Assembly: GCF_006442965.1 (NCBI RefSeq)
Contig: NZ_VFWX01000007.1
Location: forward strand, 1 to 64,000
DNA length: 64,000 nucleotides
Origin: Mesorhizobium sp. CU3
GTDB taxonomy: Bacteria; Pseudomonadota; Alphaproteobacteria; Rhizobiales; Rhizobiaceae
Direction: 5' to 3'
This document shows positions 8,170 through 18,341 of the stretch, one piece after another. A model generated the notes under the pieces. The model made no database searches. It worked only from the letters and a program-made list of their open reading frames with translations, and was not told the origin of the DNA. Made by a program: the position numbers and the translations under genes. How positions within the stretch are numbered: position 1 is the stretch's first letter; each line of letters starts with the position of its first letter.

Positions 8170-9882
8170 ATGAAACTCCTGATCGTCGGCGGCTACGGCA
8201 TCTTCGGCGGGCGCATCGTCGAGCTTCTGGAGAACGAACCGCGCTTGAGTCTGCTTGTCGCCGGCCGCTCGCCCGGCAAGGCCGGGGCGTTTTGCCGGAC
8301 CCGCGTCGATGCCAAAGCCGAGCTCGTGCCGACGGCATTCGACCGCGATGGCGATCTGGGCGTCCAGCTTGCCGCCTTGCGGCCCGATGCCGTCATCGAC
8401 GCCAGCGGCCCGTTCCAGGCCTATGGCGAGGGGTGCTACCGGCTGATCGAGGCCTGCATCGCCGGGCATACCCACTATCTGGACCTTGCCGACGGCTCGG
8501 ATTTCGTCGCCGGCGTCGCCGCTTTCGACGAACAGGCGAGAGAGGCAGGCGTCTTCGTCCTGTCCGGCGTGTCGAGCTTCCCGGTGCTGACGGCGGCGGT
8601 GGTGCGGCGCCTGTCGTCCGGCTTGGCGCGGGTCGAGACCATCCGCGGCGGCATTGCGCCGTCGCCTTTCGCCGGCGTCGGCGAAAACGTCATCCGCGCC
8701 ATTGCGAGCTATGCCGGCCAGCCGGTGCGGCTGACGCGCGACGGCAAGCAGGCCGAGGGTTACCCGTTGACCGAGCAGATGCGCTATACGATCGCGCCGC
8801 CCGGCCGCGTGCCGGTGCGCAGCACCTTGTTCTCGCTGGTCGACGTGCCGGACCTGCGCGCGCTTGCCGCGCTGTGGCCTGAGGCGAAGACGATCTGGAT
8901 GGGCGCCGGCCCGGTGCCGGAGGTATTGCACCGCGCGCTGGTCGGCCTGGCTTGGCTTGTGCGCGTCGGGCTGGTCCGCTCGCTCTCGCTGCTGTCGCCA
9001 TTGATGCACTGGGCGAGCAACCGGCTGGCCTGGGGCGAGCATCGCGGCGGCATGTTCGTCGCGGTCGAAGGCGCCGACGATGCGGGCAGACCAGCCAGGC
9101 GGTCGTGGCATTTGCTGGCGGAAGGCAGTGACGGGCCGCTGATACCCGCCATGGCGGTCGAGGCGGTGATCCGCAAGGCGATCGGCGGCCGGATGCCTGC
9201 GCCCGGCGCGCGCGCGGCGGTGCGCGATCTCGAGCTCGATGACTATGAAACGCTGTTCGCCAGCAAGACGATCTACACCGGCTTCCGCCATGACAGCGAG
9301 GAACAGGGAAAGCCGCTTTATCCCCGCTTGCTTGGCGACGCCTGGAAAAACCTCCCGGCTCCGATCCGCGCCATGCATGAGGGCACGGCGGTTGCGGAAG
9401 GGCGCGCCAGCGTCGAGCGCGGCGACGGCATGCTTAGCCGGCTTGCTGCCTGGCTGGTCGGCTTCCCGCCGGCCCAGACCGATGTTGCGGTTAAGGTCCG
9501 GTTCGACATTGGCGCAGATGGCGAGACCTGGACGCGCACCTTCGGCACGCACAGCTTTTCGAGCCGCCAGCTTGCCGGGCAGGGGCGCTCCGAGCGACTG
9601 CTTGTCGAGCGCTTCGGCCCGTTGAATTTTGCCATGGCGCTGGTCGCCGGCGACAATCGTCTTTCGCTGGTTATGCGCCGCTGGAGCTTTCTCGGCCTGC
9701 CGCTGCCGATGTGGCTTTGTCCGCGCTCGACATCCTACGAGACGGTTCAAGACGGCCGCTTCCGCTTCCATGTCGACATCTCGCATCCGCTGACCGGATT
9801 GATCGCGCGCTATCGCGGCTGGCTGGAGCCGGCTTCGCGTCACAACGACAGCAAGGTGCGCGAAGAAGCGATGGCGGGTTGA
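8170..9882 (+). CDS. Saccharopine-dehydrogenase-like NAD(P)-binding protein fused to DUF4166
   Basis: 570 aa. The N-terminal half starts MKLLIVGGYGIFGGRIVELL, a Rossmann GxxGxxG dinucleotide-binding motif, and continues as a saccharopine-dehydrogenase-like reductase up to about residue 370. The last 190 residues (from roughly TAPGARAAVRDLEL to the end, with LYPRLLGDAWKNLPAPIRAMHE) match DUF4166. A hydrophobic stretch near residues 255-285 may attach it to the membrane. Start chosen at 8170, preceded by GAGAGGGGCGGCG, rather than the long in-frame extension that would overlap the DCC gene. The substrate is unknown. Confidence 0.85.
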   Translation: MKLLIVGGYGIFGGRIVELLENEPRLSLLVAGRSPGKAGAFCRTRVDAKAELVPTAFDRDGDLGVQLAALRPDAVIDASGPFQAYGEGCYRLIEACIAGHTHYLDLADGSDFVAGVAAFDEQAREAGVFVLSGVSSFPVLTAAVVRRLSSGLARVETIRGGIAPSPFAGVGENVIRAIASYAGQPVRLTRDGKQAEGYPLTEQMRYTIAPPGRVPVRSTLFSLVDVPDLRALAALWPEAKTIWMGAGPVPEVLHRALVGLAWLVRVGLVRSLSLLSPLMHWASNRLAWGEHRGGMFVAVEGADDAGRPARRSWHLLAEGSDGPLIPAMAVEAVIRKAIGGRMPAPGARAAVRDLELDDYETLFASKTIYTGFRHDSEEQGKPLYPRLLGDAWKNLPAPIRAMHEGTAVAEGRASVERGDGMLSRLAAWLVGFPPAQTDVAVKVRFDIGADGETWTRTFGTHSFSSRQLAGQGRSERLLVERFGPLNFAMALVAGDNRLSLVMRRWSFLGLPLPMWLCPRSTSYETVQDGRFRFHVDISHPLTGLIARYRGWLEPASRHNDSKVREEAMAG

Positions 9883-10005
9883 GGGCTCGCCCTTGCGCAT
9901 GTCGCGCAAGGGGAAGAAAATTTTTGCAGCCTGTCGAAATCGGTCAGAGCCGCGCGACTTTAGTGCGGCCCGCAACGATGCGGCCTTCGAAAACGGGAGA
10001 ACACC

Positions 10006-10377
10006 ATGCGCTACATGATTATGATCTATGCTGACGAAGCCGCGATGGCGAGCGTGCCGACGGAGACCACCTATCAGATCAGCGCGGCCTATGGCGCTTA
10101 TACCGAGGCGCTGAAAAAGTCCGGCGTCTGGCTGGCCGGCGACCGGCTGAAGCCAAGCCAGGTCACGACCCAGGTGAAGATGAGCAACGGCAAGACCAAC
10201 GTGCTCGACGGCCCCTATGCCGACACCAAGGAGCAGCTTGCCGGCTTCTATATGATCGAGGCGGCCGACATCGACACCGCCATCGAATGGGCGGCGCGCT
10301 GTCCGGCTGCCAGCATCGGCACGGTCGAGCTGCGGCCGATCTGGGAGATGGCCGAGTATGCGGCCAAGGCGGGATAA
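10006..10377 (+). CDS. YCII-related (DGPF) domain protein
   Basis: 123 aa, beginning MRYMIMIYADEAAM and carrying the characteristic DGPYADTKEQLAGFY at about residues 68-82. It has the YCII ferredoxin-like fold (dimeric alpha-beta barrel superfamily). It is followed 25 bases later by an ECF sigma factor of the group known to be encoded beside YCII proteins. In this type of pair the YCII protein is thought to act in the same regulatory circuit; the mechanism is not settled. A GGGAGAACACC ribosome site precedes the start. Confidence 0.9.
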   Translation: MRYMIMIYADEAAMASVPTETTYQISAAYGAYTEALKKSGVWLAGDRLKPSQVTTQVKMSNGKTNVLDGPYADTKEQLAGFYMIEAADIDTAIEWAARCPAASIGTVELRPIWEMAEYAAKAG

Positions 10378-10402
10378 TCCTGTATATCGGGAATGACCTG
10401 TG

Positions 10403-11650
10403 ATGGACGATCGCTCTGATATTGCGCGGGCGGCGGCCGAAGCGGCCGCCCGGCAGAGCTACGGCAAGCTGGTCGCCTGGCTGGCGGCCCGCACGCGCGA
10501 CGTCGCCGGCGCCGAGGATGCGCTGGCCGACGCCTTCGCCGCGGCGCTCGAACGCTGGCCGCGAACCGGTGTCCCGGCGCAGCCGGAAGCCTGGCTGCTT
10601 GCGGTGGCGCGCCGCCGCGATGTGGACGCCGTCAGGCGGCGGCTGACCAGCGAAGCAGCCCGCGATCATCTCAAGCTGATTTCGGAAGAGATAGAGGCGC
10701 GCATGAGCAGCGAGGAATTGCCCGACGAAAGGTTGCGGCTGATGTTCGCCTGCGCCCATCCGGCGATCGAATCGAGCGTGCGCGCGCCGCTGATCCTGCA
10801 GACCATCCTCGGTTTCGACGCAGCCGCCATCGCCTCGGCCTTCCTGGTCTCGCCGGCGACGATGGGCCAGCGGCTGGTGCGCGCGAAGAACCGCATCCGC
10901 GAAACCGGCATCCCGTTCCGCGTGCCGGAACAGGCCGAGCTCGGCGAAAGGCTGGGCGCAGTGCTCGAGGCCATCTACGCGAGCTTCGCCGAGGGCTGGT
11001 CGGACCCGAGCGGCACCGAAACCAGACGCCGCAACCTCGCAACCGAAGGCATCTGGCTCGGACGGCTGGTCGCCTCGCTGATGCCGGAAGAGCCCGAGGC
11101 GCTCGGGCTTCTGGCGCTGATGCTGTTCGCCGAGGCGCGCCGCGCCGCGAGGCGCAGCCCGGAGGGCGACTTCGTGGCGCTCGCCGATCAGGACACGGCA
11201 CTTTGGGACGATGGCTTGATCGACGAGGCGGAAGCGCTGCTCGGCCGCGCCGCGCGAAAAGGCGTCATCGGCCGCTACCAGCTGGAGGCGGCCGTGCAGT
11301 CCGCCCACACCGCGCGACGGCGTGGCGGGCGCACCGACTGGGCGGCGATCCGCCAGCTCTACGACGCGCTGATGACCGTTGCCGGTTCGCCGGTGGTGGC
11401 CATAAACCGCGCCGTGGCGATCGCCGAGGAAGAAGGCACGCCGGCCGGGCTGTCCGCGCTCTACGTGCTGGGCGAGGACAAGCGGCTGCAGGACTATCAG
11501 CCCTATTGGGCCGCCCGCGCCGGCCTGCTCGCCAGACTGGGCACCATCACGAAAGCAGCCGAGGCCTATGACCGCGCCATCGGCCTCGAACGCGACGATG
11601 CCGTGCGCCGCTTCCTGCAGGCCGAGAAGGCCAAGCTTGTCAGGAATTAG
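10403..11650 (+). CDS. YCII-associated ECF sigma factor with long C-terminal domain (DUF6596 type)
   Basis: 415 aa. The N-terminal 170 residues hold sigma-70 regions 2 (ARRRDVDAVRRRLTSEAARDHL) and 4 (GFDAAAIASAFLVSPATMGQRLVRAKNRIRE). The remaining 240 residues are the helical extension of this sigma group, with repeated TPR-like helices (SALYVLGEDKRLQDYQPYWAARAGLLARLG, TKAAEAYDRAIGLERDDAVRRFL). No anti-sigma gene is adjacent, so control by the extension and the YCII partner is plausible. A GTG directly before the chosen ATG, at 10400, is an alternative start. Confidence 0.9.
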   Translation: MDDRSDIARAAAEAAARQSYGKLVAWLAARTRDVAGAEDALADAFAAALERWPRTGVPAQPEAWLLAVARRRDVDAVRRRLTSEAARDHLKLISEEIEARMSSEELPDERLRLMFACAHPAIESSVRAPLILQTILGFDAAAIASAFLVSPATMGQRLVRAKNRIRETGIPFRVPEQAELGERLGAVLEAIYASFAEGWSDPSGTETRRRNLATEGIWLGRLVASLMPEEPEALGLLALMLFAEARRAARRSPEGDFVALADQDTALWDDGLIDEAEALLGRAARKGVIGRYQLEAAVQSAHTARRRGGRTDWAAIRQLYDALMTVAGSPVVAINRAVAIAEEEGTPAGLSALYVLGEDKRLQDYQPYWAARAGLLARLGTITKAAEAYDRAIGLERDDAVRRFLQAEKAKLVRN

Positions 11651-11699
11651 AGCAATGCCTGGCCCAACCGCTGCGCACTTTTCCCGGAATTTGCTTTAA
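11648..11699. repeat. Degenerate copy of the CCGAAAAGTG/CGGTTTTCGG extragenic palindrome
   Basis: Read on the minus strand it gives GGAAAAGTGCGCAGCGG between AGCA/TGCT ends, matching the layout of the copies at 26016-26061 and 52905-52953. It lies between the ECF sigma stop and the GST stop and includes the last bases of both genes. Confidence 0.55.
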
Positions 11700-12319
11700 G
11701 GCCACATCTCGTGGGATGCATTGAGTTTCCGCATCAGCTCGTCCTCCCGCAGCCTTGCCCACAGGCGTTCGATGTTCGGCCAGTCGTTGCGGGCGCGCAT
11801 CGTGTCCGGATGCCAGGCGACGAGCATGGCGAGATAGATGTCGGCCAGCGACCGCTTGTCGCCGGCCAGCCAGCTCCGGTCGGCAAGCGCCCGGTCGAGG
11901 ATGGCGAAACCGCGATCCATCTCGGCAATCGCTGCATCCTTCACCGCTTGCACGCTGCCGGCATCGGCGGTGTAGCGATGGGCGTAGTAGAGCCTAAGGA
12001 TCGCCGGGTAGAGCACCGACGACATGAAGGCCAGCCAGCGCAGGAAATCGGCCCGTCCGGGCGAACCGGCTTCGGGCGCCAGGCCGGCTTCAGGATGGCG
12101 CTCGGCGAGCAGGATGCAGATCGCCGCCGACTCGGTCAGCGAATGGCCGTCGGGCAATATCAGTGCCGGCACCTGGTTCAACGGGCTGATGGCAAGAAAG
12201 GCCGGATCGGACACGTCCTTCTTCGGCACGTCGATCTGCTCGAACGGCGCGCCGGCCATGGCAAGCGCCGCCTCGACGACAAAGCCGCCGCTGCCCGGGC
12301 GCGTAAAAAGCTTGTACAT
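11696..12319 (-). CDS. Glutathione S-transferase family protein
   Basis: 207 aa. The N-terminal thioredoxin-fold domain (MYKLFTRPGSGGFVVEAALAMAG) is followed by NQVPALILPDGHSLTESAAICILLAERHP, which has the cis-Pro (VPAL) and the E-S pair that contacts glutathione. The C-terminal helical domain spans about residues 85-207 with WLAGDKRSLADIYLAML. ATG at 12319 was taken, preceded by a G-rich stretch; a TTG one codon upstream is also possible. The substrate is unknown. It is on the same strand as cysK and 110 bases downstream of it, with a hairpin in between. Confidence 0.88.
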   Translation of the reverse strand: MYKLFTRPGSGGFVVEAALAMAGAPFEQIDVPKKDVSDPAFLAISPLNQVPALILPDGHSLTESAAICILLAERHPEAGLAPEAGSPGRADFLRWLAFMSSVLYPAILRLYYAHRYTADAGSVQAVKDAAIAEMDRGFAILDRALADRSWLAGDKRSLADIYLAMLVAWHPDTMRARNDWPNIERLWARLREDELMRKLNASHEMWP

Positions 12320-12366
12320 CAAAATCCCCCCGTCGGCCGACCGCAGCCGGCGGCGATATGAGCTGG

Positions 12367-12412
12367 AAGTCCGGGCTTGCTCAAGTCACTGGTGGAAGCC
12401 AGCCCCGGACTT
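12367..12412. terminator. Hairpin between cysK and the GST gene
   Basis: AAGTCCGGG (12367-12375) pairs perfectly with CCCGGACTT (12404-12412) around a 28-base loop. On the plus strand it is followed by TT; the cysK transcript (minus strand) lacks a long U tract, so termination would be weak or Rho-assisted. A processing or stability element is an alternative. Confidence 0.35.
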
Positions 12413-12429
12413 TTCAGCGGTCCAACGTG

Positions 12430-13410
<981 letters not shown>

Positions 13411-13599
13411 GGTTCTCGCTCCCAAGGCAAAGGCAATTGGCAAACAGAATAGGGCTTTCAGCCGCGCAAGATAGGCCGCCGGCCGAAAATATCCGAGTGG
13501 GACGGTTGCTCAAAACCGGCCCGCGCCGGAAATGCATTTTCCGGCCAGGCCGATTTCGGGAATGGTTTGGCTGAAATCAAGACCGGCTGAGATCGGTGC

Positions 13600-14217
13600 C
13601 TATTGCCTTGCGGCGATCGCGGCTGCCGCGCCCATCATGAAACCGGCGGCGGTGCGGTTCAAAAGCTTCAGTGCACGCGGCGATTTCAAGAACCAGCGCG
13701 CCTTGGCGGCCAAAGCCAGATAGGGCACCAGCACCACGAACAGCACGATGACCGTAAGCACCGCCAGGATGGCGTAGTCGGCGAGCGTGATCGTCTTCAG
13801 GTCGACGATGGTCGGCGTGATGGCGAGGTAGAAAATCATCGTCTTCGGATTGCCGAGCGTCAGCGTCAGCCCGGCGATGAAACTCGACACCAGCCCGTCC
13901 TTGGCCTTCCGCGCCTCGACGGTCTCGGGCGTGATGCCGCTCGTCCAGAAGCGCCAGGCAAGGAAGGCGAGATAGGCGACACCAGCCCATTTGATGGCCA
14001 GGAACACCATGCCGAAGGTCTGGGCGACGAAGGCAAGCCCGAGCACCACGGCGGTGAGATAGGTCAGATCGCCAAGCATCAGGCCGAACGACATGGCGAG
14101 CGACGAGCGAAAGCCGGAGCCGAGCGCGCGGGCGACAAGCGCCGTGACGCCCGGGCCGGGAATCGCGGCGGCGATGGCAAGGGTTGCACTGTAGGCGACA
14201 AATCCGGTGAGTGTCAT
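13600..14217 (-). CDS. LysE/RhtB family amino-acid exporter
   Basis: 205 aa with about six hydrophobic segments. It starts MTLTGFVAYSATLAIAAAIPGPGVTALVARALG, the family hallmark being IPGPGVTALVARALGSG. GNPKTMIFYLAITP in the middle is the second conserved motif (N-P-K). Proteins of this family export amino acids or homoserine-lactone-like compounds in exchange for protons. The start at 14217 gives the usual family length; an in-frame extension to 14298 is not conserved in style. It stands alone, downstream of the sugar dehydrogenase gene on the same strand. Confidence 0.9.
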   Translation of the reverse strand: MTLTGFVAYSATLAIAAAIPGPGVTALVARALGSGFRSSLAMSFGLMLGDLTYLTAVVLGLAFVAQTFGMVFLAIKWAGVAYLAFLAWRFWTSGITPETVEARKAKDGLVSSFIAGLTLTLGNPKTMIFYLAITPTIVDLKTITLADYAILAVLTVIVLFVVLVPYLALAAKARWFLKSPRALKLLNRTAAGFMMGAAAAIAARQ

Positions 14218-14335
14218 AGGCGGAGGTCCGAGGATCGGGCGCCCTTTTCGCATGAAACCAGTGGGGAATGTATTCCCTGAGGCCGGTTTCAATTGCACCA
14301 GACGCCGACTGCCAACCGGATCGTCCTACTCGATC

Positions 14336-15679
14336 TCAGGACTGCCCATAGGTGATGCGCCAGATGGTGCCGTTGCCGTCCTCGGTGAGGATCAGCGCGC
14401 CATCCTTGGCGACGGCCACGCCGACCGGCCGGCCCCAGACCTCGTCGTCGGAAATTACGAAGCCGGTGGCGAAATCCTCATACTCGCCGGTCGGCTTGCC
14501 GTCCTTGAATTTCAGCCGCACCACCTTGTAACCTGTGCGGACATTGCGGTTCCACGAGCCGTGCAGCGCGACGAACGCATCACCCAGATAGTCGGCCGGG
14601 AAGTTGGCGCCGTCATAGAAGGCGATGTTGAGCGGGGCCGAATGCGCCTGGATCAGCACGTCGGGCAGCGTGACCTTGCCGGCAAGATCGGGGCGTGCGC
14701 CTTTGTAGCGCGGGTCCTCATTGCCGCCGATGTAATACCAGGGCCAGCCATAGAAGGCGCCGTCCTTCACCGCGGTGGCATATTCGAAGGGGACATCGTC
14801 GCCGAGCTCGTCGCGCTCGTTGACGACACACCAGAGCGCCCCTGTCGCCGGCTGCACGCTCATGCCGGAGCAGTTGCGCAGGCCGGTGGCGACGGTCCTG
14901 CGGTTGTTGCCGTCGGGATCGAAGGCCAGCACGTCGGCGCGGCCCTGTTCCGAACCCCAGGCGGCGCCCAGCGGCTGTACTTTCGCCCAGTCTTCGAGGC
15001 CGCCCTTCGGCTCGCCGCCCATATCCTCGGCGATGTTGGAGCCGGAGCCGACCGAGAGGTAGAGCGTCTTGCCGTCGGCCGAGAAGGCGATGTCGCGCGT
15101 CCAGTGATGGCTGGCCGGGATCTTTGCGACGATGGTTTCCGGCTGGCCGGACGCTTCGAGGTCGCCATCGCGATAGGGGAATCGCACGACGCTGTTGCTG
15201 TTGGCGACATAGACCCATTGCGGCTTATCGCCAGGCGGATAGAAGGCGATGCCATAGGGCCGGGTCAGGCCCTTGGCGAAGATCGACGCCTCGGCGGGCT
15301 TGGCGCTGCCTTCGGCAAGGCGGTAGACGCGTATCTGGTTCGACATGCTGTCGGCGACGAAGAGGTCGCCATTCGGCGCCACGCGTACGACACGAGGATT
15401 GTCGATGCCGGAAGCGACGAGCTCGGCGGAGAAGCCAGGCGGAAGTTTCGGCCTGGCGTCCTCGGGGCGATCGGTGACATCGCTGCTGTTTGAAGCAGAC
15501 TCCGTCACATAGGGTTTTTGCAGATCTTCAGGTTTCAGCAGCCTGCGAACGCCTGGGCGGTCGGCCGTCCAGTCGCCGAAAGCCTTCTCGCCGCTGAGCA
15601 GGGGTTGATCGGCCTGCTGCGCGAGGGCGCTGCCGGCAAGGACCAGCGCGAGGCCCGCAAGGCCGGCAATCTGCATCAT
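14336..15679 (-). CDS. Periplasmic PQQ-type sugar (sorbosone) dehydrogenase family protein
   Basis: 447 aa. A signal peptide is clear (MMQIAGLAGLALVLAGSALA, cleavage near residue 21). The mature part is a six-bladed beta-propeller of the soluble glucose/L-sorbosone dehydrogenase family: GFSAELVASGIDNPRVVRVAPNGDLFVADS, LTRPYGIAFYPPG, WTRDIAFSADGKTLYLSVGSGSN, ALHGSWNRNVRTGYKVV and DGALILTEDGNGTIWRI. It probably oxidises sugars or aldoses in the periplasm with PQQ, substrate unknown. GGAGG sits six bases before the first of two tandem ATGs. Confidence 0.87.
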   Translation of the reverse strand: MMQIAGLAGLALVLAGSALAQQADQPLLSGEKAFGDWTADRPGVRRLLKPEDLQKPYVTESASNSSDVTDRPEDARPKLPPGFSAELVASGIDNPRVVRVAPNGDLFVADSMSNQIRVYRLAEGSAKPAEASIFAKGLTRPYGIAFYPPGDKPQWVYVANSNSVVRFPYRDGDLEASGQPETIVAKIPASHHWTRDIAFSADGKTLYLSVGSGSNIAEDMGGEPKGGLEDWAKVQPLGAAWGSEQGRADVLAFDPDGNNRRTVATGLRNCSGMSVQPATGALWCVVNERDELGDDVPFEYATAVKDGAFYGWPWYYIGGNEDPRYKGARPDLAGKVTLPDVLIQAHSAPLNIAFYDGANFPADYLGDAFVALHGSWNRNVRTGYKVVRLKFKDGKPTGEYEDFATGFVISDDEVWGRPVGVAVAKDGALILTEDGNGTIWRITYGQS

Positions 15680-15717
15680 GCTGTTCCTCCGTGGCTCGCC
15701 AACGACGAGGGCCGGGC

Positions 15718-15915
15718 TCAGGCCTCCTCGGCATCCAGGTCGTCGTCGAGGCGCTGTTCCAGTTCGACGAGGTCGGCGGGCAAGGGCAGGCCCATGGCGC
15801 GCAGCTCGCGCAATTTCTCGCGCAGCTGCTCCTGGATCTCGTGCTCGTCCTCGGGCTGGTTGACCATTTCCTCAAGCAGCAGGCTGATCTGGGCCTTCAG
15901 CGATTCCAACGCCAT
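15718..15915 (-). CDS. Small acidic coiled-coil protein, 65 aa
   Basis: The sequence starts MALESLKAQISLLLEEMVNQPED and consists of heptad-like helices rich in Glu and Leu, ending LEQRLDDDLDAEEA. No named domain is recognised. A strong ribosome site (AAGGAGAG) precedes the ATG. It is 36 bases downstream of hrcA on the same strand, in the place where grpE is often found in other bacteria, but it is far too short to be GrpE. A small helical adaptor is a reasonable guess only. Confidence 0.72.
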   Translation of the reverse strand: MALESLKAQISLLLEEMVNQPEDEHEIQEQLREKLRELRAMGLPLPADLVELEQRLDDDLDAEEA

Positions 15916-15951
15916 CTCGCACTCTCCTTGCGGCGGTCGCCGCCTCCAGAT

Positions 15952-17049
15952 TTACCTCAGCATCCGGGAGATCAGTTGCGCCGTGTAGTCGACCATCGGA
16001 ACGATGCGGGCGTAATTCAGCCGCGTCGGGCCGATGACGCCGAGCGCGCCGATGACGCGGGCATCCTTGTCGCGATAGGGCGCCACCACAAGCGACGAGC
16101 CGGACAACGAAAACAGCTTGTTCTCCGAGCCGATGAAGATGCGCACGCCCGGCCCTTCCTCGGCGAGGTCGAGCAGTTGCAGCAGCCCGTCCTGCGTCTC
16201 CAGGTCCTCGAACAGGTGCCGCAGCAGCTCCAGATCGGCCTGCGCGGTGACGTTTTCCAAGAGATTGGCGCGGCCGCGCACGATGAGGCGCGCCGGCAGG
16301 CCGCTTTCGGCGCCGGCCCACACCGCAAGGCCCTTCTCGACCAGGTCCTGCGACAGCGTGTCCAGCGCCGCCCGGGTCTCGTCCTTGATGCGGGCGATCT
16401 CGATGCGCGCCTCGGCCAGCGTGCGTCCGCGGATATGGGCATTGAGGAAGTTCGAGGCCTCATGCAACTGCGACACCGTGATGCCGGCCGGCAGGTCGAC
16501 GACACGGTTCTCGACATCGCCATTCTGCGACACCATCACCGCGAGTGCCTTGGTGGGTTCCAGCTGGATGAATTCGATATGCTTCAGCGCCACTTCGTTC
16601 TTCGAGGCGAGCACCAGGCCGGCGCCGCGCGACATGCCGGACAGCATCTGGCTGGCCTCGGTCAGCATGTGCTCCAGCGTCGCGCCGGAGCCGGAGGCGC
16701 GCACCTGCGCCTCGATGATGCGGCGTTCTTCGTCCGACAGGTCGCCGAGCTCCATGAAGGCATCGACGAAAAAGCGCAGGCCGGTCTGCGTCGGCAGGCG
16801 TCCGGCCGAGATGTGCGGCGCGTAGATCAGCCCCAGATGTTCCAGGTCGCTCATCACGTTGCGGATGGTGGCCGGCGACAGCGAGGAGGGCAGGATGCGC
16901 GACAGGCTGCGCGAGCCGACCGGCTCGCCGTCGCGCAGATAAGAATCGACGATCCGCCTGAAGATGTCGCGCGAACGCATGTCGAGCGACTGCAGCACGG
17001 GCGATTGCAGCCCTGACCCCTGCGACGTCGGATCGACTGGTTTGTTCAT
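15952..17049 (-). CDS. hrcA: Heat-inducible transcription repressor HrcA
   Basis: 365 aa. The N-terminal winged helix includes [47 protein letters not shown], followed by the family motif [21 protein letters not shown] at about residues 92-112. The middle and C-terminal GAF-like domains include [41 protein letters not shown], the conserved HrcA ending. HrcA normally represses groESL/dnaK operons at CIRCE sites; no CIRCE is seen in the divergent gap with rph, so autoregulation here is not supported. Start at [10 protein letters not shown]. Confidence 0.95.
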   Translation of the reverse strand: MNKPVDPTSQGSGLQSPVLQSLDMRSRDIFRRIVDSYLRDGEPVGSRSLSRILPSSLSPATIRNVMSDLEHLGLIYAPHISAGRLPTQTGLRFFVDAFMELGDLSDEERRIIEAQVRASGSGATLEHMLTEASQMLSGMSRGAGLVLASKNEVALKHIEFIQLEPTKALAVMVSQNGDVENRVVDLPAGITVSQLHEASNFLNAHIRGRTLAEARIEIARIKDETRAALDTLSQDLVEKGLAVWAGAESGLPARLIVRGRANLLENVTAQADLELLRHLFEDLETQDGLLQLLDLAEEGPGVRIFIGSENKLFSLSGSSLVVAPYRDKDARVIGALGVIGPTRLNYARIVPMVDYTAQLISRMLR

Positions 17050-17196
17050 CCCGGCGAAAACCTCCTGTGGAAAGGATATAGACTTAAGCCAGCGCGGCGC
17101 AACCCGGTGCCGCGTTTGCGGGTTTTCCTTTGCGACTTGCCCCGCATGCGTCTACAAGCCGGCCACGATTCCGGAACCGACAGGAAAGCAGGCCGA

Positions 17197-17913
17197 ATGC
17201 GCCCCTCCAAACGCCAAGCCGACGAAATGCGCGCCATCTCCTTCGAGCGCGGCGTATCCAAACACGCCGAAGGCTCCTGCCTGGTGAAGTTCGGCGACAC
17301 GCATGTCCTATGTACGGCGAGCCTGGAGGAAAAAGTCCCGGCCTGGATGCGAAATTCCGGCAAGGGCTGGGTGACGGCCGAATACGGCATGCTCCCGCGC
17401 TCGACCGGCGAGCGCATGCGGCGTGAGGCTTCCGCCGGCAAGCAGGGCGGCCGCACGCTGGAAATACAGCGGCTGATCGGCCGTTCGCTGCGCGCCGTGG
17501 TCGACCTGCAGGCGCTGGGCGAACAGCAGATCACCGTCGACTGCGACGTCATCCAGGCCGACGGCGGCACCCGCACCGCCTCGATCACCGGCGGCTGGGT
17601 GGCGCTCCATGACTGCCTGCGCTGGATGGAAGCGCGCCAGATGGCCAGCGTTTCCAAGGTGCTGAAGGACCATGTCGCGGCGATTTCCTGCGGCATCCAT
17701 GACGGCCAGCCGGTCATCGACCTCGACTATCTGGAGGATTCGTCCGCCGGCACCGACGCCAATTTCGTCATGACCGGCAAGGGCGGCATCGTCGAGATCC
17801 AGGGCACCGCCGAGGGCGAGCCGTTCTCCGAGGATCAGTTCGCGGCGCTGATGGGCCTGGCGAAAAAGGGCATTTCGCGGCTGGTGAGCTTGCAGCAGAT
17901 GGCGGTGGCGTAG
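17197..17913 (+). CDS. rph: Ribonuclease PH
   Basis: 238 aa, the usual RNase PH length. It begins [19 protein letters not shown] and has [58 protein letters not shown] and [20 protein letters not shown]. It is the phosphorolytic exonuclease trimming tRNA 3' ends. It diverges from hrcA and starts a run of tightly spaced genes (rph, VOC, rdgB, hemW, phosphatase-like) that read together. Start at 17197 gives the standard N-terminus; the upstream extension is not family-like. Confidence 0.95.
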   Translation: MRPSKRQADEMRAISFERGVSKHAEGSCLVKFGDTHVLCTASLEEKVPAWMRNSGKGWVTAEYGMLPRSTGERMRREASAGKQGGRTLEIQRLIGRSLRAVVDLQALGEQQITVDCDVIQADGGTRTASITGGWVALHDCLRWMEARQMASVSKVLKDHVAAISCGIHDGQPVIDLDYLEDSSAGTDANFVMTGKGGIVEIQGTAEGEPFSEDQFAALMGLAKKGISRLVSLQQMAVA

Positions 17914-17921
17914 GTTTTCGA

Positions 17922-18341
17922 ATGCCGAGCCCGGGCCCCTCCGCAATTCTGGAATCGGCGCTATACGTCACCGATCTGACCGCCGCGGAAGCCTTCTACC
18001 GCGACATCATCGGCCTCGAGCCGCTGGGCAAGGTCGAAGGCCGCCACGTCTTCTTTCGCTGCGGCGACGGCGTGCTGCTGCTCTTCAACGCCGAGGCGAC
18101 AAGAATCCCGCCGGCGCCGGATGCAAGGCTGCAGGTGCCTCCCCACGGCACGGTCGGCGAGGGGCATCTTTGTTTTGCCGCCAGCGCCGACGAGATCGCC
18201 GAATGGCGGAACCGTCTCGCCGCGAAAGACATCGCCATCGAAAGCGATTTCGAATGGCCGCAAGGCGGGCGCTCGATCTATATCCGCGACCCGTCGGGCA
18301 ATTCGATCGAGTTCGCCGAACCGAGGATCTGGGGTCTCTGA
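17922..18341 (+). CDS. VOC-family (glyoxalase/bleomycin-resistance-like) protein
   Basis: 139 aa, one VOC module pair of beta-alpha-beta-beta-beta units. [28 protein letters not shown] at the N-terminus and [20 protein letters not shown] at the C-terminus are classical. The conserved Glu in SIEFAE and His in GHLCFAAS would bind a metal. The substrate is unknown. It starts eight bases after rph and its stop overlaps the rdgB start, so it is part of this housekeeping operon. Confidence 0.9.
   Translation: MPSPGPSAILESALYVTDLTAAEAFYRDIIGLEPLGKVEGRHVFFRCGDGVLLLFNAEATRIPPAPDARLQVPPHGTVGEGHLCFAASADEIAEWRNRLAAKDIAIESDFEWPQGGRSIYIRDPSGNSIEFAEPRIWGL

Noticed and set aside
17050..17196. CIRCE operator (TTAGCACTC-N9-GAGTGCTAA) before hrcA
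   Set aside because: Searched by eye in the divergent gap; no match to either half.
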